A stretch of 64,000 nt of DNA from Anaeromyces robustus (taxonomy: Eukaryota > Neocallimastigomycota > Neocallimastigomycetes > Neocallimastigales > Neocallimastigaceae). Under the pieces are notes generated by a model. It did no database searches and was not told where the DNA came from. It saw only the letters and a list, made by a program, of their open reading frames with translations. Shown here piece after piece: positions 48,303 to 60,302 of the stretch; position 1 is the stretch's first letter; each line of letters begins with the position of its first letter. Both the position numbers and the translations under genes were made by a program. Location: the NCBI GenBank assembly GCA_002104895.1, contig MCFG01000215.1:48501-112500 (forward strand), given 5' to 3'.

Positions 48303-48503
48303 TAATTATTATAAAAAATTATTAATAATTATTATAATAAATAATAATATTATATATCAAAGTAATTGAAATTATAAATTCCAATTTCAATTTCAGTTGA
48401 TGTCTTGGCATTTAAACCTTTTATTCCATATAAACCAACACTTAATAAAACTTCTTTATAATATTATTAATATCTTAAAACATAATAATTTTATCTATAT
48501 TAA

Positions 48504-49836
48504 TGTTAAATGTGGGTAATTTGGTTTAATAATGGTCAGGTCAAGATGTTTAATTAATAACAAAATAACTAATTAAACAAATATATAATTAATAGGCAAA
48601 TTTATTTTTTAATACACAAGAAATTAATTAATTAAAAGAACACGTTTTAAAATAATTAGGTTTTATAATAATATTTTTTATTAATAATTAATTAAAAAAA
48701 GTTTAAATAATAATTAGATTATTAAGTCATTAATTCTAAGTTATTTAATAATCTTACAAAGATTAAAAGGAATTGTAATTTCAATCCTTATTTATACTTT
48801 TTCTAAAACTAATAATTATTAATACATTTAATTATTATAATCTATTGATAATATATTTATACATGTATAATTTTAAATAAAATATATGAATAAAATAATA
48901 TTGATAAAAATCTAACTATATAAAACTAATATAAAACTATATAAACTATTAATAAATTTAATGATAAGAATCATAATCTAAGATTTAGATTTATAACTAT
49001 TCTAATTATTTAACTAGTTAACTATTTAATTATTTAATTGTTTAGTATACTATTTAATTATTTATCTATATATTAATTATTTTTATCTTTGGATTTTTAT
49101 AATCTTTTCTGTATAATTAATTATTATAGATAAAATGGGATATTTTTAATTATTTAAGATCTTAAGTAAATTTTAAATCTTTTTGAGATTTTTAGAATTC
49201 TAAGAATTTCTGTAAATTAATATAATAATCAACTATTCTAATTTTTTATAAAATAATTAACAATTATTATAATATATTATATAAATTATTATTATTATTC
49301 TAATTAATATTTTATAAATTATTTGAAGGCGTTTTCTGTATATCTGAATAATTATTATTATTATAAATTATAATATAATTATTGAAATAAAAAGATTTTA
49401 TCTATATAAATTTTATAATTATTTATTTATAGATCCTTGTAAATATTTAATTATATTTTTATATTGTTTAAACCTTTAAAGTCCAATATCTCGCCAACCA
49501 GTGGTCCAAATGGGCTGAAATTCAGATATGTTGTAGCTCTTGAGCAGAGCTTCCCAATGAGCATAAAATCAAAGCGAAGCGGAGGAAAAACTCAATTATT
49601 TGGCAAGTTATCGTTATTTTTCTTCTGATTATTTTTACTAATATCTTAAGGGTTAAATTAAGTTGATTAATATTTATTTAATTTGTCCAAACCCTTTACA
49701 ATATCAATTTAAATACTTTTTAATATTTGTTTATTTTATTGAAAATCGAATTTTAAGTGATTTAGTCAATAACGAAACTTAAATGTAATTGATCTATTAG
49801 TGAATTTCAATTTTAAATCCACTAATATTCGCGACA
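48504..49836 (+). mobile_element. LTR family C copy 2 (1333 bp)
   Basis: Starts TGTTAAATGTGGGTAA and ends TTCGCGACA. Nearly identical to C1 and C3 throughout. Flanks are ATTAA and TTAAA, so no exact duplication; the right flank is the target duplication of B2, which inserted 5 bp away. Confidence 0.85.
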
Positions 49837-49841
49837 TTAAA

Positions 49842-50535
49842 TGTCAAGACATCAAGTGCAATTGAAATTAGAATTTATAATTTCAATTATTTTGATATAT
49901 AATATTATTATTTATTATAATAATTATTAATAATTTTTTATAATAATTATATATAATAATTATTATTATAATATTTTATTTTAAATATTATAATTTAAGA
50001 TTATTTAAATAATCTAATAATATATTTTAATATATATATTATTTATATATATTCAATTATATTGAATAATATATTAATTTTATTACTATTTAATATCGAT
50101 ATTAATAACTTATTATATTACAAATTATTAATTATATTATACGTTAACGTATCACTTTAAATTAATGTATTAAATTAATGTATTAATATTTTATATTATA
50201 TTTTATATTATTATTATCAAACTTACAAAGTATAAAAGAACATAACATAAAGTTATATTTAATGTTCTTTGTAAGGTTATTAACACCTGAATTATATAGT
50301 TATATTAATATTATCAATATCTTATTTTTAAATAAAATTTACTATTAAAAAGTTAATCTTAAAGTGTTATTATTATTATTAAATAAATATTGTGTTATTT
50401 GCATTACAATTAATTTAGTTATTATTTAAATATTATTTAATTATAAAAACTATTTAATTATAAAAACTATATAATTAGTCATTCGACCTAGTAGACTTAT
50501 TTAAATTAGAAAATAATCCAGTTGGAAACTTAACA
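49842..50535 (+). mobile_element. Solo LTR, family B copy 2 (694 bp)
   Basis: Starts TGTCAAGACATCAAGTGC and ends GTTGGAAACTTAACA, with a perfect TTAAA duplication (49837-49841, 50536-50540). It differs from B1 by a short internal duplication (TTAATTATAAAAACTAT) near the 3' end, shared with B4. Confidence 0.9.
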
Positions 50536-50574
50536 TTAAAAACTATTCTTATATTATCAATATTTTATTAATAT

Positions 50575-51103
50575 TGTAACGAAACTCATAATCAGTAAAT
50601 TAGTAACCATGGTTTAGTGGTTAAATACTATGACCATCGAGCTGGACTCCTTGGGTTCGACTCACACTTATTCTCAATTTATAAAAAATTTTTTATTTTA
50701 AGAAAAATTTATTATTAATTTCTGTATTTTATTTCTGTATTTTATTTCTGTATTTTATCATAGAAATTAATAGAATAAAATCAGAAATTTTCGGATAAAA
50801 AATTTTTTATAATTTATCCTTTTTCCATAAGATTCTTTTTTATCAAAAAAATTTAAGTTTCGAGAAATTTTTAGAAATTTTTATTATTTTCAAAAAAATA
50901 TAAATAGGTTTAAAATTCATTAATAAAATATTTTTAAATTCGTGCTTTTATTAATTAGTTTATAAGTAATTTGAAATATTATAATAACTAATTAATAATT
51001 AATATTTATACTTTAAAATTAATAAAACTTATTTCTAACAAAACATATTTATTTTAAATTACTTTATTGTTTATAATCCTATTGTGTAAAAGCAAACGTT
51101 ACA
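50575..51103 (+). mobile_element. Solo LTR, family A copy 4 (529 bp)
   Basis: Starts TGTAACGAAACTCATAATC and ends AAAAGCAAACGTTACA, with a perfect AATAT duplication (50570-50574, 51104-51108). The tRNA-like module is at about 50603-50673 (TGGTTTAGTGGTTA, GGGTTCGACTC), and a TATA box (ATATAAATAGG) lies near 50907. Its 3' third is different from A1/A2 but the same as the fragment at 35630-35766. Confidence 0.9.
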
Positions 51104-52528
51104 AATATCTTATAATATATTATCAATATTTTATTAATATCAAATAAATTTTATTAATAATTTATAATAAATATTCTTATATTAAATTTTATCAATATTC
51201 TTATAATAAATATTCTTATAATAAATAACTTTTATTAATATCTTATATAAATTCAATATTAATTAAATATTATAAATATCTTATAATAAATTCTATATCT
51301 TTATTAAATAAATCTTATTAATATTTTATAATAAACTTTATATATAATAATAAATAATATCTTAAATAATATTTTATTAATATTTTATAATAATTATTTT
51401 ATCAATATCAAATAACTTATAATACTTTATTAATATATCTTATTCTTATAACAATAATTATTAATATTTCTAATTCTAACCTTTAATAAATTTAATACTT
51501 TAATATAATTATAATAATAAATATTTATAATAATAAATATATAAATAATTATAATTAAATAATAATATTATCCATTCCTTTCCCTTTTTCCTTTATTCTT
51601 TCCCTCCAACTTAAAAACCCTGGACAAATACAGAAAATAAATATTCTGTATAACATTAAAATAAAATAAAATAAATATAATAATAAAAACTAATTATAAA
51701 ATAAATGAATTATTTATAAAATGTATAATACAGAAGTTAAATGTATTTCTGTATAAAAGTATAATATTTATTTTTAATTTTTATTTAAAACACTAAATAG
51801 ATTAATAAAATATTTTAATAATTAGAATAGAAAATATTAATAAATAATAATAACAATAATAATTAATATCAAAATAAATCTTAGAATAATATTTAGAATA
51901 GTGAATTATATATAAAATAAATAATAATAATTAGATTAATTAAATAAATAACAATAATAATAATAGTCGAAAGACTATAATAATAAAATTCATGTATTAT
52001 AAAAGGAGGATAATTTTTCTTTCTTTTATAAAACGATCAATAATTTGTATTTAAAAATAAGAATAATAAATAAAAGAAGAGTTAAAACAAAGGATTATTT
52101 TATTTTTAATTTTATTGATTCACTAGTAATAATTATTTAGTTTAAGTTAATTATATTTATTGATTATGAATATACTGTTTCCTGCATCAAGAAAATTTGG
52201 TGGAGAATCCGGGCGGGAACAAAAAGTATGAAAAATAAACAATAAATTAACATAAGTAAAAATAATTATTACTAAATTTGAGATATTGATTTTAATTTTT
52301 TTGAGATATAATTTTTTTATTTGATAATAATAAAAGAATTAATTATTTAACATAATTTTATAATAAAACATATTTATTTAAAGAATTAATTATTTAAAAG
52401 CATTTTATAATAAAACATATTTATTTGAAGATTATTTAAATAAAAATTTTGAAAATTTTATATAATAATAATAGTAAAAATTAATATTAATAGTACTATT
52501 GTTATTATAAATAGGTATTACAAAAGAA
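51104..52528. other. AT-rich DNA with a possible primer-binding site
   Basis: No gene is seen. At 52181-52215, CCTGCATCA is followed by TGGTGGAGAATCCGGGCGG. A TGG start plus a GC-rich run is what a retrotransposon primer-binding site looks like, so an LTR may end near 52189. No LTR start or gag could be matched, so this is tentative. The motif GAATATACTGTTTCC just before it recurs near 54482. Confidence 0.35.
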
Positions 52529-52564
52529 AACGTTACACAAATATTGAGAGATTTGTGTAACGTT
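52529..52564. repeat. Palindrome built on the TGTAACG LTR-end motif
   Basis: Arms AACGTTACACAAAT (52529-52542) and its complement (52551-52564), spacer ATTGAGAG. Confidence 0.88.
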
Positions 52565-54045
52565 ATGTCAATAATATATTAATAAATATAATAAAATTAT
52601 TTTTTATTAATAATAATTAATAATTAAAATTTATTTCAAGCCTTAAACAATAATATATTAATAAATATAATAAAATTAATTTTTATTAATAATTAAAATT
52701 TAATTCAAGCCTCAAAAATAGTTTAGGAATAATTTAAATATTTTATCAATTTTATTATTAATAATTAGAATATTTTAGAAATTATTTTATTTCTGTAAAA
52801 ATAATAATTATTAATGTATTAATAATATTTTTATGCTTTTAGTAATTAATCATTTTCTATAACTAATAACTCATTTTCTATTAGTAATATTAGTTAGTTT
52901 ATTTATATAGTTTAAATTTAGAAAAAAAATATAAATATGAAGAAAAATCACTTTTACATTTTTTCTTCATAAAAGAGATTATCGTCTGAATAATCCAAAT
53001 TGAAGATTTAACCATAATCTTTATTAATTAATTTTTTACATCGATAGTTAGAAACAATTTATAAATTTAATTACTATTTAACTTTAATAAATAATAATAT
53101 TCTTAAACTAAATTTTAAATAAAAAAAAAGACAAAATTTATTACAAGCCACATTTAATAACTTTCAGCCTATTTCGTTTGTTTAACCTTTTGATACGTTA
53201 AAAATATTAAAGAAATTGTTTTATTTGTTTTAATATTATATTAAAACAAAAATATTTCGGAAGTTATTAGTGGTTATCCACTACGTTACCGAATTTATTA
53301 TTAATAAGGATAATTAGTTTCCACCCAACTAGTTTGTTATATTTCTAATCTGCCAGGGGATTAGTGTGATATAAAAACTAGGAAATAATTAATCCTTTCA
53401 GCAATTAATAGTAAATTTTATAATTAAATTTAAATACTGCTTGTGCCTTATTCAAAGAATAAGCTAATTCAAGCAACGCTTATTTATAGAGTGCGGCTGT
53501 TGGATGAAAAACTCCTTAGCTCAATTGCGTTTCTATAAATTAAGAGAATAGCTTACTTCAATAATTTGTAGTATTGTTCAAGCTATTTAAATTTAATTAT
53601 AACAGTATTTTTTATTATCATTGTATTGGTTGCTGTTTATAGAGTAGAAAAATCGAAATATAAACAGTAATTAAAAATAATTTTTAATAAGAGAATAACT
53701 AAGCACACACTCAGCAAGCGGGAGTAGAGGTGTTTAGACAGTTCAGTATTTATTATTCAACAAGAGAGTAGTAAGTTCTGCTGAAAATCCTGATGAGAGA
53801 TTCGGGAGCAGAACTAGGAAACGAAAATTAATAAATATTGAATGAGGATCTAAGTACGAAGTCGAAAGGCTTTATAGTCACTGTGCTTGAGTGAAAATTA
53901 TTAATAATTATTAACAATACAATCCCTTAATAAACAATACTAATTAAAATTTTTTTTTTATTATAATTCTTTAGAACATTCCTTTGCTAACTTCCGACGG
54001 TTGTGAAAAATCTAGTAATTCTTGAAAAATTGAAGTTTTCGTTAT
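52565..54045. other. Non-coding DNA with an unusually structured, less AT-rich core
   Basis: No open frame. From about 53426 to 53900 the composition is less AT-rich and several strong stems are visible: AAATTTAAATA/TATTTAAATTT (53426-53436 with 53584-53594), CTTATTC/GAATAAG, TTTATAGA/TCTATAAA, and AGTTCTGCT/AGCAGAACT (53774-53782 with 53807-53815) enclosing AATC/GATT. It may be a retrotransposon leader or LTR RNA, or an unrecognised structured RNA. Confidence 0.4.
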
Positions 54046-54091
54046 AATTATTTCCGTTACACAAATTTTAATTTGTGTAACGGAAATAATT
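54046..54091. repeat. Perfect 22-bp palindrome containing two opposed TGTAACGG ends
   Basis: Arms 54046-54067 and 54070-54091 are exact inverse complements around TT. Each arm contains the LTR-start motif TGTAACGGAAATAATT, pointing outwards. Confidence 0.9.
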
Positions 54092-55226
54092 TGATTAAAT
54101 CATAATACTCTAATAAAATTTTGGAAACCTCTTTCAACTATAAATAAATATTTTCTTAATAAAAATAAAATATATAAAAATTATATAATTAAGTTATATT
54201 ATTTACACAAATATATATTTTTATATATAATTTATATAACCTTAAATAAAATTAATTTTATTAATAATTTCTTGAAATTCCTAGAAACATTTTATCCTTA
54301 TTAATTCCTTTATACAATTTTTTTTTCTATAATTTTGAATTAAAATAATAATAACTTAAATTAATTTTCTTGTAACAACCTTTTAAATATTTTATTACAT
54401 TTTTGCTTTCAATTCTTATTTTTATTTAATCATATATCTTTATATATTTATTTATTATATTCTTTTTATATATATCATATTGAATATACTGTTTCCAGAA
54501 TCAATTTTGTTAAGAAATAAACTTAAAATGTGATTCTAGTTAAAATCATAGTATTTTACTAATAACATAATTATTTCTTATTATTATTGTCTTTACAATA
54601 TTTTACTAAAATATTATTTTTATGGTTCAGTTATTATTCTTATTTTATTTTTTTTATTATATTATTATTATATTATATTTTTATTAAACTTATATATTCT
54701 TATTATAATATCAATATTATTTTATATTATTATTTTATATAATTACAATGTATTATTTTATATTATTATTTTATATAATTAAAATGTATTATTTTATATT
54801 ATTTTATATAATTAAAATATGTTATTTTATATTATTATTCTGTATAATTATCAATATTTTATACACTATATTTTTATTCTTATATTTTTATTAATATTTT
54901 ATTATATATTTTTATTACATTAATTTATATTTACAAATTCAAAAATTAATTTATAACTGAACTTATATTTTATTTTTATATACTGAATTAACCACTTAAG
55001 CCAACAAATTAATTTTTCTATTAATATATGATTTAACCACAATTAAATTTAAAATTTATTTCTAAAAGATTCTAATTATAAACTAAACCATGAAAAAATT
55101 AGAAATTTACATATAATATACTTTATTAAATTTAATAATATAATAATATTATTTATACAAATAATAATTAAAATGTATTATTAATTCAATTTCTAATTAA
55201 AATATTAAATAAATAAACCACTATTT
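54092..55226. other. AT-rich spacer
   Basis: No gene is seen. A region of imperfect direct repeats (TATTATTTTATATAATTA units) lies at about 54715-54850. Confidence 0.7.
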
Positions 55227-55539
55227 TGTTACGCCATCTTATTTATGCTTCTTCCAAAAAGTATAAATAGAGGACGAATAATCAATAATTGAAACGATAT
55301 CGATATATCAATATAATCAATATAACTTTTATAATTAGTATAATCAAATAAATTATTTATATAATAAATTTATTAGTAATAGTAAAAACTTAGTATAGTT
55401 TAATAAAATTTACGAGTGATTAATATTATTAATAAAGATTATAAATAAAACCTTAATCCTTTATAGTATACTTCTAATAATTAAAGTGTTAATAGTCTGA
55501 ATTATTTCCTTCATTATAAAATTTTTATGGACCGTAACA
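55227..55539 (+). mobile_element. Probable LTR, family H (313 bp)
   Basis: Starts TGTTACGCCATCTT and ends GGACCGTAACA, so the ends are inverted (TGTTACG/CGTAACA). A TATA box (AAAAAGTATAAATAGAGG) lies at about 55258-55275. Flanks share only ATTT (55223-55226, 55540-55543). It could be a solo LTR or the 5' LTR of the gag-PR element that begins about 1.2 kb downstream. Confidence 0.55.
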
Positions 55540-56771
55540 ATTTGATAAAGAATGAACAATTAATCTTAATTTCATTAAGATTACTAGATTCTTTGTGGCT
55601 TGTAGAACTTTCCTACATTCCATACTAAATTGAAATTTCCAAAATATATTACAATATAAAATTTATTAATATTAAATTATATTATTAATATAAATATTCA
55701 ATATATTATTATTAAAAATCAATACAAAAATTATTAAATCAATTTAAATATATATTATTATTAATACAAAATATTTTATTATTAATATCAAAACAAAAAT
55801 TATTAATATCAATATATAAAAATTATAAAAATTATAAATTATTATTAATCAGCCACTTTTTATTAATATCAATTATAAAAATTATTAATATAAATTTTAT
55901 TATCAATATCAAAATATATTTATTAAAGTCAATTTTTATAAATAATTAATCAATTATATTATTATTAAAGTAATATATTATAAATATTAATTATAAAATA
56001 AACAATTCTTATTTCAATTCATTACTAAAAATTAGCCAAAAATTACTAATTACAATTACTTTTAAACATAACCAAATTCCTTGCCATACAATAATTAGTA
56101 ATAGTCCCTACCAAATTACACCCCAAATTAACTAAAATTATGCACTAAAATATATTTTAATTACAATTATTTTATATTATTATATATTAATGAAAATTAT
56201 TTTTAATTCAATTGATTATAAAAATTATATTAACAATATAAAACTAATTCTACAGAATTTTATTAATAATACTTAACTAAACCACCACAAGAATATTTTA
56301 TAAATTCTCAGTTACTTATATTATTTTTATAATAATAATAAATAATAAATAATTAAATAATATATAATTATTATTTATAATAATAAAATAATAATTATAT
56401 TAACAATTTAAAATCAATTTAAAATAATTTCTTTTATAATTCTATTAGTAATAGTTAGTAAAATTTCTGTTAAAATTCTAAAATGTTCTCTTAAATATAA
56501 TAAATATTTATAATAATTAACTTATAATTTTATTAACAATTTATATTCAATTTATTTTAGTTTTACTTAGTAATTATATTTTAAATTAGTTAGAAAATGT
56601 TAGATAGGCTTAACAAATTTTAACTTTAAAAAAAAATATAAATTCATGTAATTTTTAAAATAATTTTTGAATTAATCATTATCTTTTAATCTTTAATCTT
56701 TAATTAATAATTATAATAATAATAATTATAATAATAATAATTATAACAATAATAATTATAATAATAATTAA
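55540..56771. other. AT-rich DNA before the second Gypsy gag
   Basis: No open frame. The first 70 bp (TTTGATAAAGAATGAACAATT onward) are also found around 37176-37230 and after the LTR at 45423. The end grades into AAT/ATT triplet repeats that encode asparagine in the following gag frame. Confidence 0.6.
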
Positions 56772-57338
56772 AATAATAATAATTATAATAATAACTACAA
56801 TAATAATTTTAATAGTAATAATTTTAATAATAATAATAATAATAATTATAATAATAATAATAATTTAAATCAAAACAATAAAAATTCTAAGCCCTCTAAC
56901 CCTTATACTGTATGTTACAAGTGTGGTCAAAATGGGCATAGAAGACAAGACTGTCCTTACAGTTTTAAAGACTTAGCAAAAATGGAAGAAGAAGGACAAT
57001 TAAATAAATTAAATAATAAATCCTTTAAACTAATGAATGGGAGAAGGAATACTCCCATAAACCAAACCAATACTATGCTCACTACTATTTCACTTTCTGA
57101 AAATCAAAAAGAAATAAAGAATGAACAAGAAAAAGAGATAACAATGGTTGCAGAAAGAAGGCAAAGAAAAACAAATAATAATAAGCCTTATAAGAAAACA
57201 ATAAAAGAAAGCTTAAAAGAAAATCCACAACCCATAAAAGTACCATCAAATAAACAAAAATCAATGGAAGTGGAACCAGAAAGTGAAAATAAAAATAATA
57301 ATATAGAAAAAGAAAATAATAATCAAACTGAAAGTCTG
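56772..57338 (+). pseudogene. gag: Gag C-terminal part of a second Ty3/Gypsy element, with zinc knuckle
   Basis: Open from 56772. A polyasparagine/tyrosine run leads to CYKCGQNGHRRQDC at about 56916-56957, a CX2CX4HX4C retroviral-type zinc knuckle, then a Glu/Lys/Asn-rich linker. The frame is cut at 57338 by LTR D3. After D3 the same frame resumes exactly, so Gag and protease were one continuous reading frame. An in-frame TAA at 56769-56771 lies in the Asn repeat upstream. Confidence 0.85.
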
Positions 57339-57920
57339 TGTAACGAATATGAATTATTCTCACTAGGTTGTTGTAGTAATTAATAATAAATAAAACAACA
57401 ACATGAATAGCTGGAATAAAATATATTGAAATATTTATTAAACTGAACGATTTAATTATTTATGGTTTTATATTATTTTATTTATTACTAATTGAAATGT
57501 TAATGTTGACTCAAAGAGTCAAAATAAAATAATACATGAAGTTTTTATATTCAAAATCTATTCTAAGTTATTACATGATTGGTTATATAATTTAAAATAA
57601 AATATATTTAATTATTATTAAAATACAATTTATCTAATTATTAATTAATCTATCCATTTGCTAATTATTAATAATTTATTTAGTTAATTAATGTGTATTC
57701 ACTTAATTAAGATTTATTTAACTTATTATTTATCATTCATTTAATTAAATTATAAGTTTATCTAAAAATTAATGATTCATTCATTTAATTAATTTATTAT
57801 TATAAATATTATTTCGAAAAGGTAAAAAGTAAGATTTGAACCAGTGACAACCAGTATGATATTACAAGCAGGTACCAATGAACCACTTTAGTAACCATAA
57901 CGATTCTTGATATCGTTACA
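57339..57920 (-). mobile_element. LTR family D copy 3 (582 bp), inserted in gag
   Basis: On the minus strand it starts TGTAACGATATCAAGAATCG and ends ATTCATATTCGTTACA, with a perfect GTCTG duplication (57334-57338, 57921-57925). It contains ACTCTTTGAGTCAA and ACAACAACCTAGTGAG as in D1. A tRNA-like module lies at about 57835-57900 (TGGTTACTAAAGTGG, GGTTCAAATC). Confidence 0.92.
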
Positions 57921-57925
57921 GTCTG

Positions 57926-58356
57926 CAACATCTTGACCCATCATTCATAAATGAACCTACAATTGAAAAAGCTAAGAAAAATAATAAAAAAGAACGAGCA
58001 AAAGAAATAAGAGAATTAGCCAAAGAAATTCAACTTCCTAGCGATAAGAAGGCAGAAAAACAAAATAAAGAAAATACTACTAAGGTACTAAAAATTGCCG
58101 AAAATCAAGACAATTATAACATAGTAGATGATATTGGAAATAAATTCGCTAACATAACTATTGGTCAGTTGCTTAATATTAATCCAAAATTAAGAACTGA
58201 GTTATCAAAGGCATTAAAATATACAACAGTAGTAGAAGATGAAGGAACTATTTTATCTACAATTAAAAAAGATAAAATCGTAAAAACAAAATGTAAGGTT
58301 GAAAATGTTGAAACTACTGTTTATTTAGATTCATGTTCTTCTATTAATATGATAAC
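57926..58356 (+). pseudogene. Gag-protease part of the second Ty3/Gypsy element
   Basis: Continues the 57338 frame: QHLDPSFINEPTIEKAKK, a KE-rich helix, then a region parallel to the start of the pol at 40204 (LLNINPKLRTELSKALK) and the protease motif VYLDSCSSINMIT. The protease is cut at 58356 by another TGTAAC sequence, and no RT follows. The motif D-S-C replaces the usual D-S/T-G. Confidence 0.85.
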
Positions 58357-58928
58357 TGTAACAAATGATACAAATGGTAAATATCTTAATTCTAAATAGG
58401 CTTAGAAAGTGATATTTACCTGTATTCAAATATTTATTATAGTAAATAAATTTAAAAATTGTTTTATAAGAAATTTAAATATGTTTTATTATAAAAATCT
58501 TTATTTATTAATTATTAATTTAATACATCTTGTTATGTATTATTACATGAAATTTTATTAAAAAATTTAATATAATACTTCTAGTAAGTATTATTACTAA
58601 TAATATCTAATTTAGGCTAATTAGTAACCATTTTATATTTTAAAATTAATCTAAGAATATTATTAATTATTAATTATTATTTATTATCTAATTTTTATGG
58701 CTAATTAGGAACAAATTTAAAAGAATATTTTATAATTTATTTTTATACTAATTTCTAGAATTAAGCTATGTTTATAAACAATTATTAAAGTATTTAACAA
58801 TAAATTGTTAAATAATTATTTTATTTTTAATATTTATAAATTTAATATAATTATTATTATTTTATAATATTTTAAATAATTAAATATTTTATAATTTAAT
58901 GTTTAATTTAATATTGATAATTTTTAAA
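58357..58928. mobile_element. Left part of a further TGTAAC insertion (interrupted by LTR C3)
   Basis: Begins TGTAACAAATGATAC directly after ATAAC (58352-58356). A second ATAAC occurs at 60298-60302 right after GGCGATTGTCA, so an element spanning 58357-60297 and holding C3 inside it is possible. A clear B box is not seen. AT-rich, no frame. Confidence 0.4.
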
Positions 58929-60258
58929 TGTTAAATGTGGGTAGTTTTGGTTTAATAATGGTCAGGTCAAGATGTTTAATTAATAACAAAATAACTAATT
59001 AAACAAATATATAATTGATAGGCAAATTTTTATAACACAACAAAATAATTAATTAAAAGAACACTTTTTAAAATAATTAAGTTTTATAATAATATTTTTT
59101 ATTAATAATTAATTAAGAAAAGTTTAAATAATAATTAGATTATTAAGTCATTAATTCTAAGTTAGTTAATAATCTTACAAAGATTAAAAGGAATTGTAAT
59201 TTCAATCCTTATTTATACTTTTTCTAAAACTAATAATTATTAATACATTTAATTATTATAATCTATTGATAATATATTTATACATGTATAATTTTAAATA
59301 AAATATATGAATAAAATAATATTGATAAAAATCTAACTATATAAAACTAATATAAAACTATATAAACTATTAATAAATTTAATGATAAGAATCATAATCT
59401 AAGATTTAGATTTATAACTATTCTAATTATCTAACTAGTTAACTATTTAATTATTTAATTGTTTAGTATACTATTTAATTATTTATCTATATATTAATTA
59501 TTTTTATCTTTGGATTTTTATAATCTTTTCTGTATAATTAATTATTATAGATAAAATGGGATATTTTTAATTATTTAAGATCTTAAGTAAATTTTAAATC
59601 TTTTTGAGATTTTTAGAATTCTAAGAATTTCTGTAAATTAATATAATAATCAACTATTCTAATTTTTTATAAAATAATTAACAATAATTATAATATATAA
59701 TATAAATTATTATTATTATTCTAATTAATATTTCATAAATTATTTGAAGGCGTTTTCTGTATATCTGAATGAATTATTATTATTATAAATTATAATATAA
59801 TTATTGAAATAAAAAGATTTTATCTATATAAAATATTATAATTATTTATTTATAGATCCTTGTAAATATTTAATTATATTTTTATATTGTGTAAACCTTT
59901 AAAGTCCAATATCTCGCCAACCAGTGGTCCAAATGGGCTGAAATTCAGATATGTTGTAGCTCTCGAGCAGAGCTTCCCAATGAGCATAAAATCAAAGCGA
60001 AGCGGAGGAAATCTTCAATATTTGCCAAGTTATCGTTATTTTTCTTCTGATTATTTTTACTAATATCTTAAGGGTTAAATTAAGTTGATTAATATTTATT
60101 TAATTTGTCCAAACCCTTTACAATATCAATTTAAATGCTTTTTAATATTTGTTTATTTTATTGAAAATCGAATTTTAAGTGATTTAGTCAATAACGAAAT
60201 TTAAATGTAATTGATCTATTAGTGAATTTCAATTTTAAATCCACTAATATTCGCGACA
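58929..60258 (+). mobile_element. LTR family C copy 3 (1330 bp)
   Basis: Starts TGTTAAATGTGGGTAG and ends TTCGCGACA; very close to C1. Flanks TTAAA and TCGCT do not match. The following GCTCCCCCAAAG is unlike the AT-rich surroundings and could be internal element sequence. Confidence 0.82.
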
Positions 60259-60302
60259 TCGCTCCCCCAAAGAAAATCGAATTCCAGGCGATTGTCAATA
60301 AC

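Larger units (their letters stand above)
46072..48410 (-). mobile_element. Solo LTR, family B copy 3, carrying three nested LTRs
   Basis: Starts at 48410 (TGCCAAGACATCAACTG, one change in the TGTC end) and finishes at 46072 (GGAAACTTAACA), with a perfect TTTAA duplication (46067-46071, 48411-48415). Removing A1, D2 and E1 with one copy of each duplication leaves about 696 bp, matching B1 (682 bp) and B2 (694 bp). Confidence 0.9.

Noticed and set aside
53774-53830. Hammerhead ribozyme-like CTGATGAG followed by CGAAA
   Set aside because: The 24 nt between the two core motifs do not form stem II, and the CTGATGAG lies in the loop of a different hairpin (AGTTCTGCT/AGCAGAACT).
53440-53900. Group I intron (AATTGCG and TATAGTC look like P and S elements)
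   Set aside because: No pairing partner giving a P7 helix was found, and no interrupted exon is present.
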